Shown here in pieces: positions 31,035 to 44,600 of a stretch of 64,000 bases of DNA. Location of the stretch: assembly GCF_036373705.1 (NCBI RefSeq), contig NC_089854.1, forward strand, positions 22,135,839 through 22,199,838. Reading direction: 5' to 3'. Within the stretch, counting starts at the first letter, position 1. Every line of letters begins with the position of its first letter. The notes under the pieces were generated by a model. The model was not told the DNA's origin and searched no databases. It saw only the letters and a program-made list of their open reading frames with translations. The stretch is from Amia ocellicauda (lineage: Eukaryota > Chordata > Actinopteri > Amiiformes > Amiidae). The position numbers and the translations under genes are program-made.

Positions 31035-34000
31035 TGTTTCCACACCTTGACATGCAATGCTCCTCTCTGTGCTTTTGAAATATGTATTCCTTCACATGCA
31101 CACATCCCGTGCTTTTAAGGTTTGAATGTAAATACCTATAATTTGATGCATTTCCTTTGCATTTTTAAAGGTTATTAAATAATAGAATACCAGCATGTAT
31201 GTTAACTTTTTTATTATTATAGTTTTTAACAATTCAAAACTCTTAACTATATTTTCTCTACAATCTTTGTATGTTGGGGAAGAAAAACATGTGAAACATC
31301 TATCAAAGTATAAATTCGTCAGTACAAAAAGAGAAAAATCAACATTTCTCATGAATGTTAATCACTATTAACAGAAATCCTATTAATTCCCTTCGCTTTA
31401 AGGAAAACCCCATTAGACCTCAATCTGTAGCCATAAGAACACCTATAAACAATTACAAATCAGACCTGAATAGTGAAACCTGCCACAAGGGCATCATGCT
31501 TTTTTGGGAAGGGAAGTTTAAGTGAGATTTCAGCTTTTAAAAACCTAGGGTTCTTGACTCCAGTTCTCCAGAACCCCACGTATGGCTGAGCACGTATTTT
31601 ATCTAAGCTGCACCTCATTGTTTTATTATAAAATCCACAGTTTCACACTGCACTGTGTATGTAATTATATAATATGCTGTGTAAAGCAGTTAAGGCTTTG
31701 AAATACATCAGGTAAAACTGAATTCTTCCATCTTAGTGAGCAAGGGTCTGAATTTTCAATCATTCTATCCATTGAAATATAAATCAGTATCAGATTGGTA
31801 GAAATGTCATTTATACAGGTGTCATCATTCAGATCAAAGATCAGTCAAAGCAAGTCATGCTAAATTAGCAGTTAAACACAAACCAAAATATTCCTAATTC
31901 CTTACTAAATACCGTTTTTTCCAAAGTTGTCAAAATACCGAACCACCGAAAACACATTAAAAAAAATAAATTAAAAAAAATGTATCACAAATACTGCATT
32001 TCTAAAAGCAGCCCACACAATCCATACATGTAATTGATATAATTAGTCCTGTAAATAATCTAGGACTGCCACCGCCCCATGATGATCATATAAATATATC
32101 AGTGGGCATTCGACAAACCTTAACTCCTTGATGAAATGGACAACGGTACTTTGAAATTATCCTGAAGAACTGATATGGAAATACATTCTAAGACTAGAGA
32201 GTCTTCAAGTTTTCATCTTTTGGGAAATATCCAGCTGAAACAGTCTAGCAAAGAGCTACTTAAATGAGGAAATGGTCAATTGAAAAAGCATAGAAAACCA
32301 TTCCCAGTACAGTATTCCCAGCATCATAATGGGTTATGATCAGGGGAAAATATATTTATGTAATGGGATTGTGTGGGTTAGCCTTTAGCTCCTTAAAAAG
32401 CATTTTTATATATTTTATTTTGAATTCCTAATCATACCGGCAATATATACATTTTATAATTAGCACCAGAAAGTGGTTCAAGCTCTGGTAGAACGACCTT
32501 CAAAAGACAAAATAAAAAATAAAGATAAATTCTGTATCAAAATCTGTGTAGAAAAGTTATAGATGCCATAAGAAGTTGTTCCAATAAGCAGTGAATCCTT
32601 GACAGAGCCAAAAGCAGGTTCACCTCCAGGGTGTTCAAGCAGCAGGGGGTTAGAATGAGAATCGCCGGGACAGAACCCGACCTCCGGAACAGAACATTCT
32701 CCTGGCGACCCATCAGAACCTGTAACCTCCATGCAGGGAGCGCTTTTGGTTGCTCATTATGAAAAACAAAAACACCCATCTGTGTGAAACATACGTGAAG
32801 AGGAATGTCAATCTCGCAGGGTGCTGATGATTGTGAACCAGTGTTTTATTTTTTAACTCACTGAGGTTTTATTCAAGGATGCACTGGCCCTTAGTTCCTC
32901 TTCCCAACATATACCCCTGCTCTTCAGCAAGGACCTGTTTTTTAAGAGCTTGTTACATTAACTTAAATGTCTGTTATTCTTTTAATTGATTTTGACGTGT
33001 AATATTCCATTTCAAAGTAAGACTCGACGTGCGATTAAAAGAAGGCTGAATTTGTGTATCTATGGCGTTAGTGAAATTCCCAGCGAGTTAGTTAAATATA
33101 CTGGCACCTCTCTCTCCGCATAGCTTCCAGCTCCGAGACCATGATGCAGACTCAGCAGTATATTAACTCACTGCCAGGGCAGCCCTTCCTTCGCCAGCCA
33201 TCAAGTGTGCTGCGGAGGTCAGGCATGTCAGCTGGCGTCAGGCAGTGCGCGCCATCTTTGGCCAAAAGTCAAGCAACCTTTCTAATTCCATCGAAACACT
33301 TCCCCCAGCCCCCGTATCGGCGACAATAAACGCCCACGTGACAATGCTCAATGTTGCTCCGGTGAGAAAAGAAAACACGACGATAGCGGTCCTAGAGTAC
33401 GTACATATGTGCATCCGTACCAACTCCCTTCCAGTTCAGTTTGAGAGGGTCAGTTATCCGTCAGTGTCGGGTATGTTGCAGTGCAGCAGCAGCAGAGCAA
33501 TGGCTTGGATCGCGAATTGACTGCTAAGCTTGTGTTGGCAGTGTGAGTGATTGCTGGCGGTAGTCCTAGCCTGCTTGGGACTATTAAAACCGATTTATAC
33601 AATACCATAATTTGAAAAACTCTAGTCAGAAAAAAATATAACAGGAACAAATGTATATTTTTCTATGAAGATGGTGGATTCATATTTTTTCCAATGTCTT
33701 AAGCTTTTGCAGTTTCTTTCTCAGGTCCCCGGCCAATTATAATTGTAATTACAACTACAGACATTTTTGCGAGTCTGAATTAGGACGATATCCGTAGTTT
33801 GAGCAATAGCAATTATGCTGCAGAATTACAACATAAAATGTAACGTATAAAAAAATAAATAAAAACACATAAATTGGATATTGTAATGGTCACGGAGTAA
33901 AATAGGCAGAGATCAGCCAATCATGGGTTTGTTGCATTTCTAAATCTGAAGCAGGACAACGGGGTCACTGAACTGCAATCGACTGATTAATTGAATTCCA

Positions 34001-34713
34001 AAAGACAACTGTAAATGACCCAAATGTAGCAGGAGGAAGCCTGGTGGGACTTGCACTACAATGTCCACACCAGGTATGAGAAATATCAGATATTGAGGCC
34101 AGATATTTCAAGATCCCAGGACAGAGCCGCACCAGAAAGCCTGGTCACTACAGGGAGGCCTGGATCCGTAACGGGAAACGATGCATGGCACGGCACGGCA
34201 CCCTGGACATGGCACGATATCACTCTCTCCCCTCCTCCGGAATCTCACCAAACATAAAAATGCAATCATTAAAACAATATAGATAAATAAATAAAAACGT
34301 GTAACGAAGGAAAGTGAATTAAGGACTCAGTTTGAATTTCAAACCTCCTCCCTCGTCTCCCCTGTTATTCAACATGGCGTTGGCACTTAGCTGACCTACC
34401 TGGTGGCACAGAACAAACTGGCCAATCTGAAACCATACCAGTGCTTTCTTCAATCTAATATACACACACATGTCATTTGTTAGGATTATTATGTAGAAAT
34501 TAACCAACCCACTGTTCAAATCCTATATATATTTTTTTTTACATGTGATTAAATCCTGTGTAACTGGGGTTGTGATCTTCCCCAGTCTCTGCTTCTTCCC
34601 CATCTCTGCCTGACAGTGAAGTCTATAAATCAAAGTGACTCTACATTTCCCTCCCTCTCTCTCTGTCTCCATGCCCATCAGCCTGGCATCCCTTCCCCTT
34701 CCCCGGCCCCGGC
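31035..34713. other. MRPS7-MIF4GD intergenic region
   Basis: No coding exon of either strand is supported in these 3.7 kb. The right part must contain the MIF4GD 3' UTR, though I see no canonical minus-strand AATAAA close to its stop. A GC-richer island at about 33,100-33,560 has promoter-like features and is treated in the findings. The rest is AT-rich, with no recognised transposon ends. Confidence 0.5.
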
Positions 34714-36118
34714 TCAGTCGGAGACCTCGCTGTAGTAGTATTTCTGCGCCGTGTCGCTGAGCCGCCAGCCCCCAGCCCTGAACTCCAGCACCTCGAGCAG
34801 CAGCAGCCGGGCCAGCGAGCCCAGCCCCTCCTGGAGCAGGAAGCCGTCCCTCAGCAGGAAGAACAGCTCGTCCATGCGCTGCACGTTCATCTTCTCCAGC
34901 TGGTCACCGATGCGGTGCAGCTGCAGCACCAGGCAGTCCACCTGAGACACACACACGTACAGAAGAAAATAAATACATTATGACATGAATAGCCAAGAGC
35001 TCCCGTTGGGACACAGAATGGCGCAGTGGACAGTGTGGACAGCGCCAGCGTGCGGAAAGGTGTCCTCACCTCCTCCTCGTTCTGCAGGGAGTCCGGCTGG
35101 CCCAGTCTGAACAGGCAGTCGTACACCGGGTGGACCAGCGCCATCATGGGCATGTTGTTCACCTGGAATAAGAGCATACAATGGCCAGGAATTGGTACGG
35201 CATGCTGTTCCTATTGTAGAGCTTTGGCAGAACTGGACCAAGTTCAACAGAAAGGGCACTGTTGAGGGACACGGATTAAAAACAAAAAGTTGACTGGATT
35301 TCAACGCTGAAATTTTGTTTTTAATCCGTGTCCCTCAAGAGCGGAAGGACCTCATCAATACCCGGGCCGGGGTGCCCACCTTGAGGTAGTCGAAGACATT
35401 GCAGATGAACGTGACGTAGCACACCCACTCCTGCAGGGAGCGGCCGCGCGTCTCCTCACGGTTCTTGAACTCCTGCTGTAGTCGGTTCAGGAGATTCCGC
35501 CGGAACACGTTGGCGTTGTTCTGCTTGGCCTCGGCCTGTAGGAGAGAGAGCGGCGTCACTTGACCGCACGGGACAAACAACACACACACAAGCTGCCTTT
35601 TCAAGACATTTATTTTCTATGCTTACATTTCCAGATCTAGTGCCTACCTGGACTATGGTGTAGCAGATCCTGCCGGCCTCTTTGCTGAACACCTGGTCCT
35701 TCAGAGACTGGTCTACAATGACATTGGCCACCTTCTCCAGATCCACGGTGCTCGGCTCTGATGGGGAACCAGGCAACAGAGGGATACGTTTTTTTCGTTG
35801 GCTTTTTAAAACGAACATCTATGCACACGTTCCTCTACGACTACACATAGACTGGGTTCTGTGTCATCTACAAGACATGCAACGAAGACTCAAAAACAAA
35901 AGCCTGGAGGCTCACTTCTCTCCTACATCTCTCAGAACAGATGTGCCAGTATCTACCCCCCATCACCCTATGGTTGTTTTCGTATTGTTATTACCGCTGT
36001 ATGGCATGCATACACCTTGTGCTCTCGACAGCTGACCTTTCAGTGCAGTTTTGAGTAGCTGCTGTGTCTCGATGTCGAAGGACTGGATCTTGTATTCCTC
36101 CTTGCCAGAGTTCTCCAT
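34714..36118 (-). CDS. mif4gd: MIF4G domain-containing protein (SLIP1)
   Basis: There are five coding exons on the minus strand: 36037-36118, 35648-35757, 35380-35535, 35070-35162 and 34714-34941. They give 669 nt or 222 aa, the same length as human MIF4GD. The protein is essentially a single MIF4G/HEAT domain that, in mammals, binds the histone stem-loop binding protein SLBP and links it to eIF4G for translation of histone mRNA. Landmarks are EEYKIQSFD near the start, VDLEKVANVIVDQSL, RRNLLNRLQQEF, WVCYVTFICNVFDYLK, NNMPMMALVHPVYDCLFRL, and the C-terminus QKYYYSEVSD. The chosen start (MENSGKEEYK) aligns with mammalian M-x-x-x-x-x-EEYK. An upstream in-frame ATG at 36193 lies before a good acceptor (ctctgtctcag, exon from 36174) and is intronic. 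Confidence 0.96.
35262..35338. repeat. Perfect 26-bp hairpin in a MIF4GD intron
   Basis: The left arm 35262-35287 (ttgagggacacggattaaaa then acaaaa) is the exact reverse complement of 35313-35338. The loop is 25 bp. It lies between MIF4GD coding exons 3 and 4. No open frame or known element end was recognised. It may be a miniature foldback or a small-RNA hairpin. Confidence 0.85.
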
Positions 36119-38687
36119 GGTTCCCGGGCACACCGCCAATTTGGACAAGTCGCACACAGACTGGAAATCCCTGGCTGAGACAGAGGGGAACATGGACTAA
36201 TGCAAGGAGCAGCACAGTGCGATACAACGAACTACCGTTGGCCGACTAAGTGAACGTCACTGAAGCTTCACACATGGACCCTGACCAGGTTTGCTGTATT
36301 GCACGCAGCATCTTACCAACAATGCCAAAGTCTTTGCATTTCTAATGTTGTGGGTATTTCTTTGTTTCGCCCGTACAACCGATTTTAATAATTTCTACAT
36401 TGTCGCAGAATGAAGGAAATGTCATTGGTAATAATGTTACTAGTGCATATGCATCTCATACAACACAGAATTCACTAGGGCTGATAAAATACTGAATGCA
36501 CGCTGCAAACAAATTTGACTTACTTCAGGCGATGTAGAACAAGCAATTCCCTGAAACTTTTAAAAGTTACACTCATGCACTTCTTTTATAAATATGGCCT
36601 AAATGATCAGTAATAATTGTGTCCTTTGACCGTCTACGCCAAGGTTTTTAACAAGACAATTATGTGTGGAGTGAAGGGTTAGACAGTATTTCAAAAGGAA
36701 AGTGGCTACGGGAGGTATTGCGATTCGGTTTGTTGCAGAGAACTGTGGGTGTCCCCTTTTTAACTTGCTTTATGAATATATATTCTATCATCTGTGTGAT
36801 GGAGTTGACAATGTGGTTAATAAGTGCCGGCCATCAGAGTGTAGTGGGTGATCTGAAATACATACACACATTTAAAATGGTTGCACACCACAACATCACA
36901 GCCCAAATACCCGCTGGCAGGAGAAACAGGCGACAATGTGCCAAGTCATCACTGGGCTGCAGTCCAGACCAGTTATTCTTTCAGAGTGGGATTATAGACA
37001 TTACACACTTCACTGGTGTTTCCATGTGCTGTCCATCACAAATGCATCGCTGGGTCAAGGGTTTACCCAATTCAAATATATACATTTATGAGCTACTGCT
37101 GCTAATTGAATGCTATTACTTTATTAATACAGACACATTGTTACCTGTGAATAAAACTTAATATTGTGTTTTCAGAGTAATGTGACACCTTTTATTAGAA
37201 TAAAGAACAGTTTCTAAGTACATTTGAACCTGGGAATGTGTGAAGATCTCACCACCTCTGACATCGCGACCGTTTAGATGCTTTAAAAAACAAATACAGG
37301 CGCATCTTCAAAAAGGTAATTATATGTGTGAATTTGAAATCCGGAAATAAACTGCCAGATCAATCGATACGTGCAGTTCTTTGGAGCAGGAGAGAGATCA
37401 ATAAGATGAACTATTGACTGCAGTTCCCAGAGAAGTTACCTTCCCAACTCAATCAACATGAAAACAACAATTCAACACCCAAGCACCGATCCACCCAACC
37501 CTCAGGTCACATATTAGATTTCATCAGCACCCTTTCTCTAGGAAAATACAAGAGTATAAAATGAACACTTACAAAATACATAAAACACGTTCCGAAATTG
37601 CAAGCGCTTTCTCTGCAGGCAGTTCTTACGTCACGCAGTGGAAGTTATTATCGCGAAATGACGTAATAAGCGCGCCAGTCACTGCGACACTGTGTCCATC
37701 TGCCCAAACCTGTATTCGGACCCAACACGACCCGGGGTTGTCTTTTCCTGTTTCAATAAAACTTCAGTTCACAGCACACGTTCAAAGGCAGCATATGCTC
37801 GCCAGCTGACACGTCGCACAACACAGTCGGCGACAAAATGAACGCATGTCCGTATAAACAGGAATACCCGGCCAAGCAGACAACGCGTGGTTACACAATA
37901 GCGGCGCAAAGCAGCTCAATGTGATAAAGTTCGGCTACTCACTTTAATCCAACTCCTGCCAGAGAGATGTTGTTTCCATGACCGACACTAAATTTCCTCT
38001 TTGCTGTTAGGTCACTTCCTCAAGATTAAAGCCCTGCATGGCGGGCAGCAGCGACGCCCACAGGCTTAGTGTAGAAGTGACCCAGTTTGTCGCCTCCATA
38101 TACACAGGGATTCCCCACGTTTTAGTGACAGAGGGACAATCTCTGCAGGTTTCATTGGATGGGGGGCCGCAGAAGAATGTGTAACACTGATAAAACCTAA
38201 ATATGTCCAAAATCATACCTTTTTATATCCTGTACACATGTATCTTTAAAGGGATGTATTACTACCCTTTGCAACACCAGCTTAGAAATATTTGTATTTT
38301 TTATGCTATTACAATCAATCACTATGTAACACCTTTCTAGCTGCTATACAGTAGCACTTATTCAGACACATTGCACAAAACAGTAGTGTAACTTTCAACT
38401 GTATCCAGGCATTGTTACTACAATTTGAACTAAACTCGCAGTTCACTGAGCAGCTTCCCGAGTCGGTGTGGGAGGATTAGGCGATCAGGTGATCGTTGTG
38501 GGAGACGTGTGGGGCGTCAGCAGTTGCAGTGTGCTTTTCCAGTCCAGGACGGGTGATTGAATCAGGGTCTCGATCAAGCAGTGTCCTGGTGGTCAATCCA
38601 ATTACATAGAGTTATATATTATTATTATAATCCAGTACATAGAGGTTGTCAGCATGGTGCAACAACGCCGTCTACTCATGGCCAGCA
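36119..38687 (-). promoter_or_regulatory. MIF4GD 5' UTR exon, intron and promoter, then MROH 3' flank
   Basis: A splice donor GTGAGT at 37942 (exon end at 37943) on the minus strand is preceded by an exon-like stretch (about 37943-38000), which pairs with the acceptor before 36174. This is a likely non-coding first exon. Within the intron, CRE-like sites TTACGTCA (37626-37633) and TGACGTAA (37659-37666) lie 25 bp apart in opposite orientation, in CpG-containing DNA. Sequence from about 38,220 to 38,687 is AT-rich and includes the 3' UTR of the MROH-family gene. No further gene is seen. Confidence 0.5.
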
Positions 38688-41600
38688 TCAGAAGAGCCTC
38701 TTCCACCAGGGCTTCTGCCGGCTGTCCTGGGAGACGGTCCCGTAGCCCAGGGCCTGCAATATGTACCTCCGCGCCTCTGCGTTGGTCTCCTCCTGCAGGG
38801 CCAGCTTCAGACCTGGGGACACGGGGAGAGGACAGGCTGAAAGGGCAGCGCTACAGAGAGGGACAGAGAGAGAGCACAGCAGCAGCGTGCTATACAGTAT
38901 TACAGACCTGCAGGTGGAGCGCACCAATCACAGCACAGCCTCCTCTGGTGGTGGAGAGCAGTACTGTCCCCAGAGACTTTCTAAAATCCCCAGAAGGGAG
39001 AGGCAGCCAAGTCTGAGATGTGTGCAGCACTACTCCACTCTTACTCCTACTCCTACTCCACTCCTACTCTCACACAGATCAGTAGTAACCCACTGATTCT
39101 CCCTGACTGCTCCATTACCTTGGAGGGTCTTATCCATCTGCAGACTTCCGAGGAGGGTCCCTGGGGTGTTTTTAAACAGGAACCCTAAAGATCAGAGAGC
39201 AGTATTGATCCATGCTACAGTGTGCCCTGTGAGCTCTATTAGGGGGTGATATCCTGCCCAGGTTTTTCCTGTCTCCTCACCTATGAAGATGGCGGCGCTG
39301 GCTCTGACTTGAGGAAGCTGGCTGCTCAGGCAGTCCACGGCGCTGCTGAAGAACCGGCCCAGGGCCTCGGGGAAATCAGACACCTAGAAGAACAGGGAGG
39401 CTTCGGTTCGTTAGCTCAAAACTACATGGAGTCAGATTATGGGACTCTCACCACACATGGTGCATCTTTCTGTCTGTCCAACTACTTTTGTCGTCTGTCT
39501 CGTACTCAGTGCCGTGTCATATACACATCTGTCTGTCAGGACTTGTCTCTTGAATAGAGCACAGTGGACACTGGAGTGACCGCAGGGTCTCAGGAAAATC
39601 TGAAAATGAAAATCTACTGAGAGTGGTCAGACTAGAGTGACAGAGTGAAATGGCACCATGAGAAATCACCAGCGCATTCAGCTCCTTTAATGTCATAATC
39701 ATGTCGCTGATTGACATTGATTGATAGTGTAGCAGCCAATTCAGCTGAAGGGTGAGGGCTGCCGTGTACAAGGATGCCACGTCGCACACAATGTCTACAC
39801 TGGTCCTTACCAAGAACGCAGCGAGGTCATCCAGGAGGTGGTTATACTTCCACTCCCCTTTGTCCTGGTTCTGGGAGATCAGCCTCCTGAAAGTGTCCCG
39901 CTTCAGTACTGACTCACTTTGGATCAGGGACCGGATGCAGGCCTGCACACGAGACACAAGCTGAGCTTCAACACTCGGCACAGCTGCACAATCTGACAGC
40001 CGAATGTCTCCTGAAAGCCAGAGCTCACGGGTGCTTGACACCCGTCTGTGTTTGCCCAGCCCCAGCGGGGGTTACAGAATGGCTCGGGCCACTGAGCTGC
40101 GCTTACCTGGGACACCTCTGGGTTGGGGTCTCGGAGGTGCAGTGCCAAGCGCACCATTGCCCCCTGCAGGTGCTGCCTGATGTGGGCCGTCACTGCCTGG
40201 CACTGACACAGCTCCCTGATCATGGCAGCGCCGGAATAGCGCAGCTCAGCGTCATCCTGGAGACAAGCAGTAGGGGGTCAGGCACAGAGTGGCCAACAAC
40301 ACAGCCTGTGACACCTTCTGCACAACAGCAGTGCAGACACTGGGCACTTAAACCTCTCACTTAGACACTGAACAGGAAGTCTTGAATAGAGTCTGAATGG
40401 AAAAACACCCAGAGCCTCTCAGAGCAGGAAGACTGGAAGACTGGAATAAAGTGAGGACAGGGGTCTCCACTGCAGGGGGGCCGGTAAGAAAAGCAGAACA
40501 ATAACTCACGCTTTCCAAGAGCACGGTGACCCTCTGACAGATGTCCGCCACGACATCCCGGTCAATGCCGTCCTGCCTCAGGTGGGGCAGGATCTGCGAG
40601 AGGGCAGACAGTGCCCCCAGGACCGCCTGCCTGTCAGCCACGTCCGCGTCCTGCAGGCCTGAGCTGAGGAGGGCCAGCAGCTCCCGGCCGTGCTCTTCCA
40701 CCTGCACACAAACAGCCAGAGCAAACCGTCAGTACAGAGACAAAGCGGTGTCTCTCTTAATTGTTTACACACAGAAGCAGCCGCACTATGAGACGAGTTC
40801 CCAGCAGCACAAACATCACAACAGCAAGCTACTTCATCCCCAGGTTCTCGTCCACACTGGCTGCCAGATCCAGGACAATTCATTGTGTCAGACGGTCCTG
40901 CACTGCCTTCTGTCCTTACCTGGGCGCCAGTGGCTCTGCCCACGCCCTGGAACAGCTGCAGTCGCACACACACGGATGGGTCCTGGGCTCGGCCCGTCAG
41001 GATCTCCATCAGCATGGCCCTCAGCTGCTGCTCTGAGCTGCCCAGCAGCTGCCAGACAGGAGAGCGAGGCACCGTGAGAGCAGCCCTCGCCCTCCAGCAC
41101 AGTGCCATAGAAAACACACAAGTTGCGCAGGTACAGGGCTGCAGGGGAGAGTTGGTTCAGACCACGAGGGCGCTGTGGTGGAGAAGGGCTCACCTCAGAG
41201 AAGAAGGGCATCACCGTCACTCTGGTCTGCTCTCGGTCAGCGCTGAGGAAAGGGACGAGGACTTCCACGATGCTGGGGAGCAGTGGGCCGGCATGCTGAG
41301 CCATGGCCCTGGAGAATGAAGGGATAGCCATGAGGAAACAATCAATAATGTGCCTGCCCTGTACATATGAAGCATGATAACGTCAGGGTTAAAGATGTTT
41401 AGAAACACGAGTCTACTGAGACGTGCTCTTGTGGGGACTCCATCTCATGAGTGATGCGTCTGCTGGAATACAGAAAGCCCTGAATGATCACAAGCTAGTT
41501 TGGAGCTGAAACAGTGTGAATATGTTCCCGTCAGCGCTGTCTGTAATGAGGCCCCAGGGCCGCCCAGCTCCGAGAGAGACCCGTACCTGGCCAGGAGACG

Positions 41601-44600
41601 GATGCCCTCAGCGTGGCTCTCAGGGCTCTGCAGTTTCACCCAGGCCGCTTCCTGATCCAGCTGCTCGATGACCATCCCCAGCTGGGCCTGGACCAGAAGG
41701 GCCTTCACTGCCAGCACAGTCTCTCTGAGCGGAGAGGAGAGGACAGTGCTCGGCCCAGGACTGGGGCAGCTCCAGAGCAACACCAACACACACCAGAATC
41801 AACTGCGTCTCACACTGGGGAGCTTCATGTCCCTCTTTGCTGGCTTAGGTCATTTATAGCCAATGTACACAGCAAGGTAATGAGGGATTTATCAGAGATC
41901 ACACTTAACAGCAACTGTCTAAACAGGACTTTGAACAGTCTGCCCAAGACTGCATACATCCGGCCAGGAGCCCCACTTACCTGCAGACACTCCCTGTCCC
42001 TGGCAGGTCAGAGATCTCCTCATTGCAGCCTGTGTGGAGAAGGAGGGCTCCCAAGAGCTGGGGAAAGACCCTCTGAAAGGCCCCCGCCCCCTCTGGGATG
42101 GCCAGCAGCTCCCGCACCGCACAGGTCACCTGACGCCGGGAGGAACACACAGGGTCACACTCACTATTAGAGAAGTCATTTACAGAAATATATCTTTAAA
42201 AGAGTCACAAGAGTCCTCAGCTGCAGGTCTCTCAGGGAATCAGTCCAGCAGGATATAAAGGTCTCTCTCTATCCATAGCTACTGCAGACCTGTGCTGTAC
42301 AGGTTTAGTTTATAATATTAATATACTAAAAGCTCAGGTCGAATTAAAACCCTGTGCTGAGTGATAATCAGCAGAACACGGGCAGGTCAGTGAAATGAAT
42401 TGAATGAAACCCCTGCTGTGTTCCAGACATGGTTTAAACTGTGAACAAGCGCATGGAAGTGCAATGAATTGACAGCATCCCTCTCTGGACACTCACAGCC
42501 AGGGTCTGGCGCGCAGTGGACACACAGTCCTCAGCCGGGTCCCTGTGCAGCGAGGTGCTCAGCTTCCCCATGAGGATCCGCAGCAGCCTGCAGGACAGGT
42601 GGCCCTCGGCCCCCAAGGCCCTCCACAGCGCACAGCAGGAGCTGGGGAAGACAGGGCGGTAAGTGAGATGCGCCGTGAGTCACCGTGACACGCTGAGACA
42701 CACGAGCCAATCAGCACTACAGCCATCCGATGACTCTACAGCAGCCAGGCATTGTAAAAGGCAGGCCCCTGTGTCCGGCTCACCTGTCTGGGGGCAGGGT
42801 CCAGCTCAGCAGCGTCTCGGCGGCCTGCTCCGGGTGAAGGGAGGCCAGGCTGATGGGCAGTCTCAGCTGCATCTCCGTCAAGAGGGGCAGGCAGGGCTGC
42901 AGGGCCCCCAGGATCTCATGGACCTGGAGGACAGAGGAGCCAGGCGTTCAGTCTGCACACTACACTGCCGCCCCCCACAGCGAGAGGAAATACAGCACGC
43001 TAAAACTATACCACGATATACAGAACACAAGGGGGCACATTAAAAAGTGTAGCATCAGCAGCACCGTAACTTATTCTTAAAGCATCATCCACCAAATACA
43101 GTGGAAAACTATACAGCACAAAAGTATCAAAGTGTTCATGTACAATTTGGGTGCCTCTATACGAATATGTCTGTTTTTAATCTTATATTGCTGTCCGTCA
43201 ACTGCACAGACTGGTTGTTGCTGCAGTCTGGCCCCGTGGCCCTTACCTGCTCTTTCAGCTCGAACGCTCCGGTCCCCAGGATGGAGCAGAGGCTGGAGCA
43301 GGAGCTCTGGGAGAAGAAATGCTGGGGGTCTTCACGCTCATGTTGTCCAGCAGCAGCGCTGAGGAGGTGGGTCAGTATCAGCAGGACCGTGGTTCGGTTA
43401 GCCGCACTGCTGCTCTTCAGCTGCCCGGCGATGAAGCGGGCAACGTGCAATGGAAAGGCGTTCGCTGTTGGGAAAAGGCAGGTGGCACAGAGCAGTGAGG
43501 TCAACGGGACTCTTTCCTGGTGCCAGAGTGGTTTCACTAGAGTGACAGCATCAGCACCGAACACAGGCCTGGTTGCTCAGCGCTGATGTGCCGCCGACAG
43601 CACCCCGCACTGCTACTGAGGTGAGGTTCTGGAGAATGAAAGACGCGAGACGTACCGAGGAATGTGACTGAGCCCAGGACCTCACTGTGCTCCTCTACAG
43701 CCAGCCGGCTCTCCTGACAGGAGCGGATCTGAAGGAGAAAGACACGCTCACAGCGTACCAAGGAGGTGCACAGAGGCCTGGTGTTGGTGTGATCTTGGCC
43801 GCTCCGTAGAGCAAGACCTACCTCCTGGTGCAGGATGTCCAGAAAGCCATCAATGGAGACGTCGTGCAAAGTGTAGCCTGACTCCAGGGCCAGCACCACG
43901 ATCTGGTACACGCCCTAAACCATAAAGAAGAAAAAACGCTAACACACATGACACTATGAGCTGGTTTCAGAGACCCATATTAGCACTGCTCATGGGCAAC
44001 ACAATATACGTCTGGCAATCTGGCTGTGAGCCTTTAACATGAACTCTAAAACAATGTAACTATCTATGAAGCTAAACCCAGCCTTTATCCTGATGTTAAA
44101 CAGAAAACCAACTCCTTAATCTTGAGCCTGTCTCACATCTATCCCACCCCTGCCATCCCAGCGAGCTGAAAAAGCCCTACCTTGCCGAGGGCGTCACCGC
44201 AGGTTCCGTCTTTGTACAGCGCCAATGTAGCCGAGATCAGCTGGGGCATATTCGCGTGGATAGCCTCGAGGGGCAGCAGGGGAGCCATGGCAACCAGGGC
44301 ATCAACAACAGGCTCCCGCAGCTTCAGCACCGACACAGAGACGGGCTCCCGGTTAGTGTGGGGAACGTCAAGAGGGAAGAAAGTGCAACTACAGAAGTAA
44401 CAACTCAGAACAAGTGTTACTATGACGCTCTCATCAGTGTCAGTAATGAACACTTGGGAGGATTATCAGTAAAAAGGGTGAGGATGACAATTGTTTATAC
44501 CACGGCAATCCGCTCCCTGTAGATAACTCGCCTCATCCTCTCCAACACAGGGACTCATAACCAGCTGGCAGAGGATCACTGGGCTCTAAAGCCTGACTGG

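Noticed and set aside
30441-31043. 200-codon minus-strand open frame antisense to MRPS7
   Set aside because: It mirrors the MRPS7 last exon. Coding sequence on one strand often leaves the opposite frame open.
36664-37161. 165-codon plus-strand open frame upstream of MIF4GD
   Set aside because: It is long by local standards but has no recognisable similarity, no promoter and no splice context, in AT-rich intron DNA.
40541-41319. Long plus-strand open frames across the MROH exons
   Set aside because: They are shadows of GC-rich minus-strand exons. The minus frames show consistent splice sites and family motifs.
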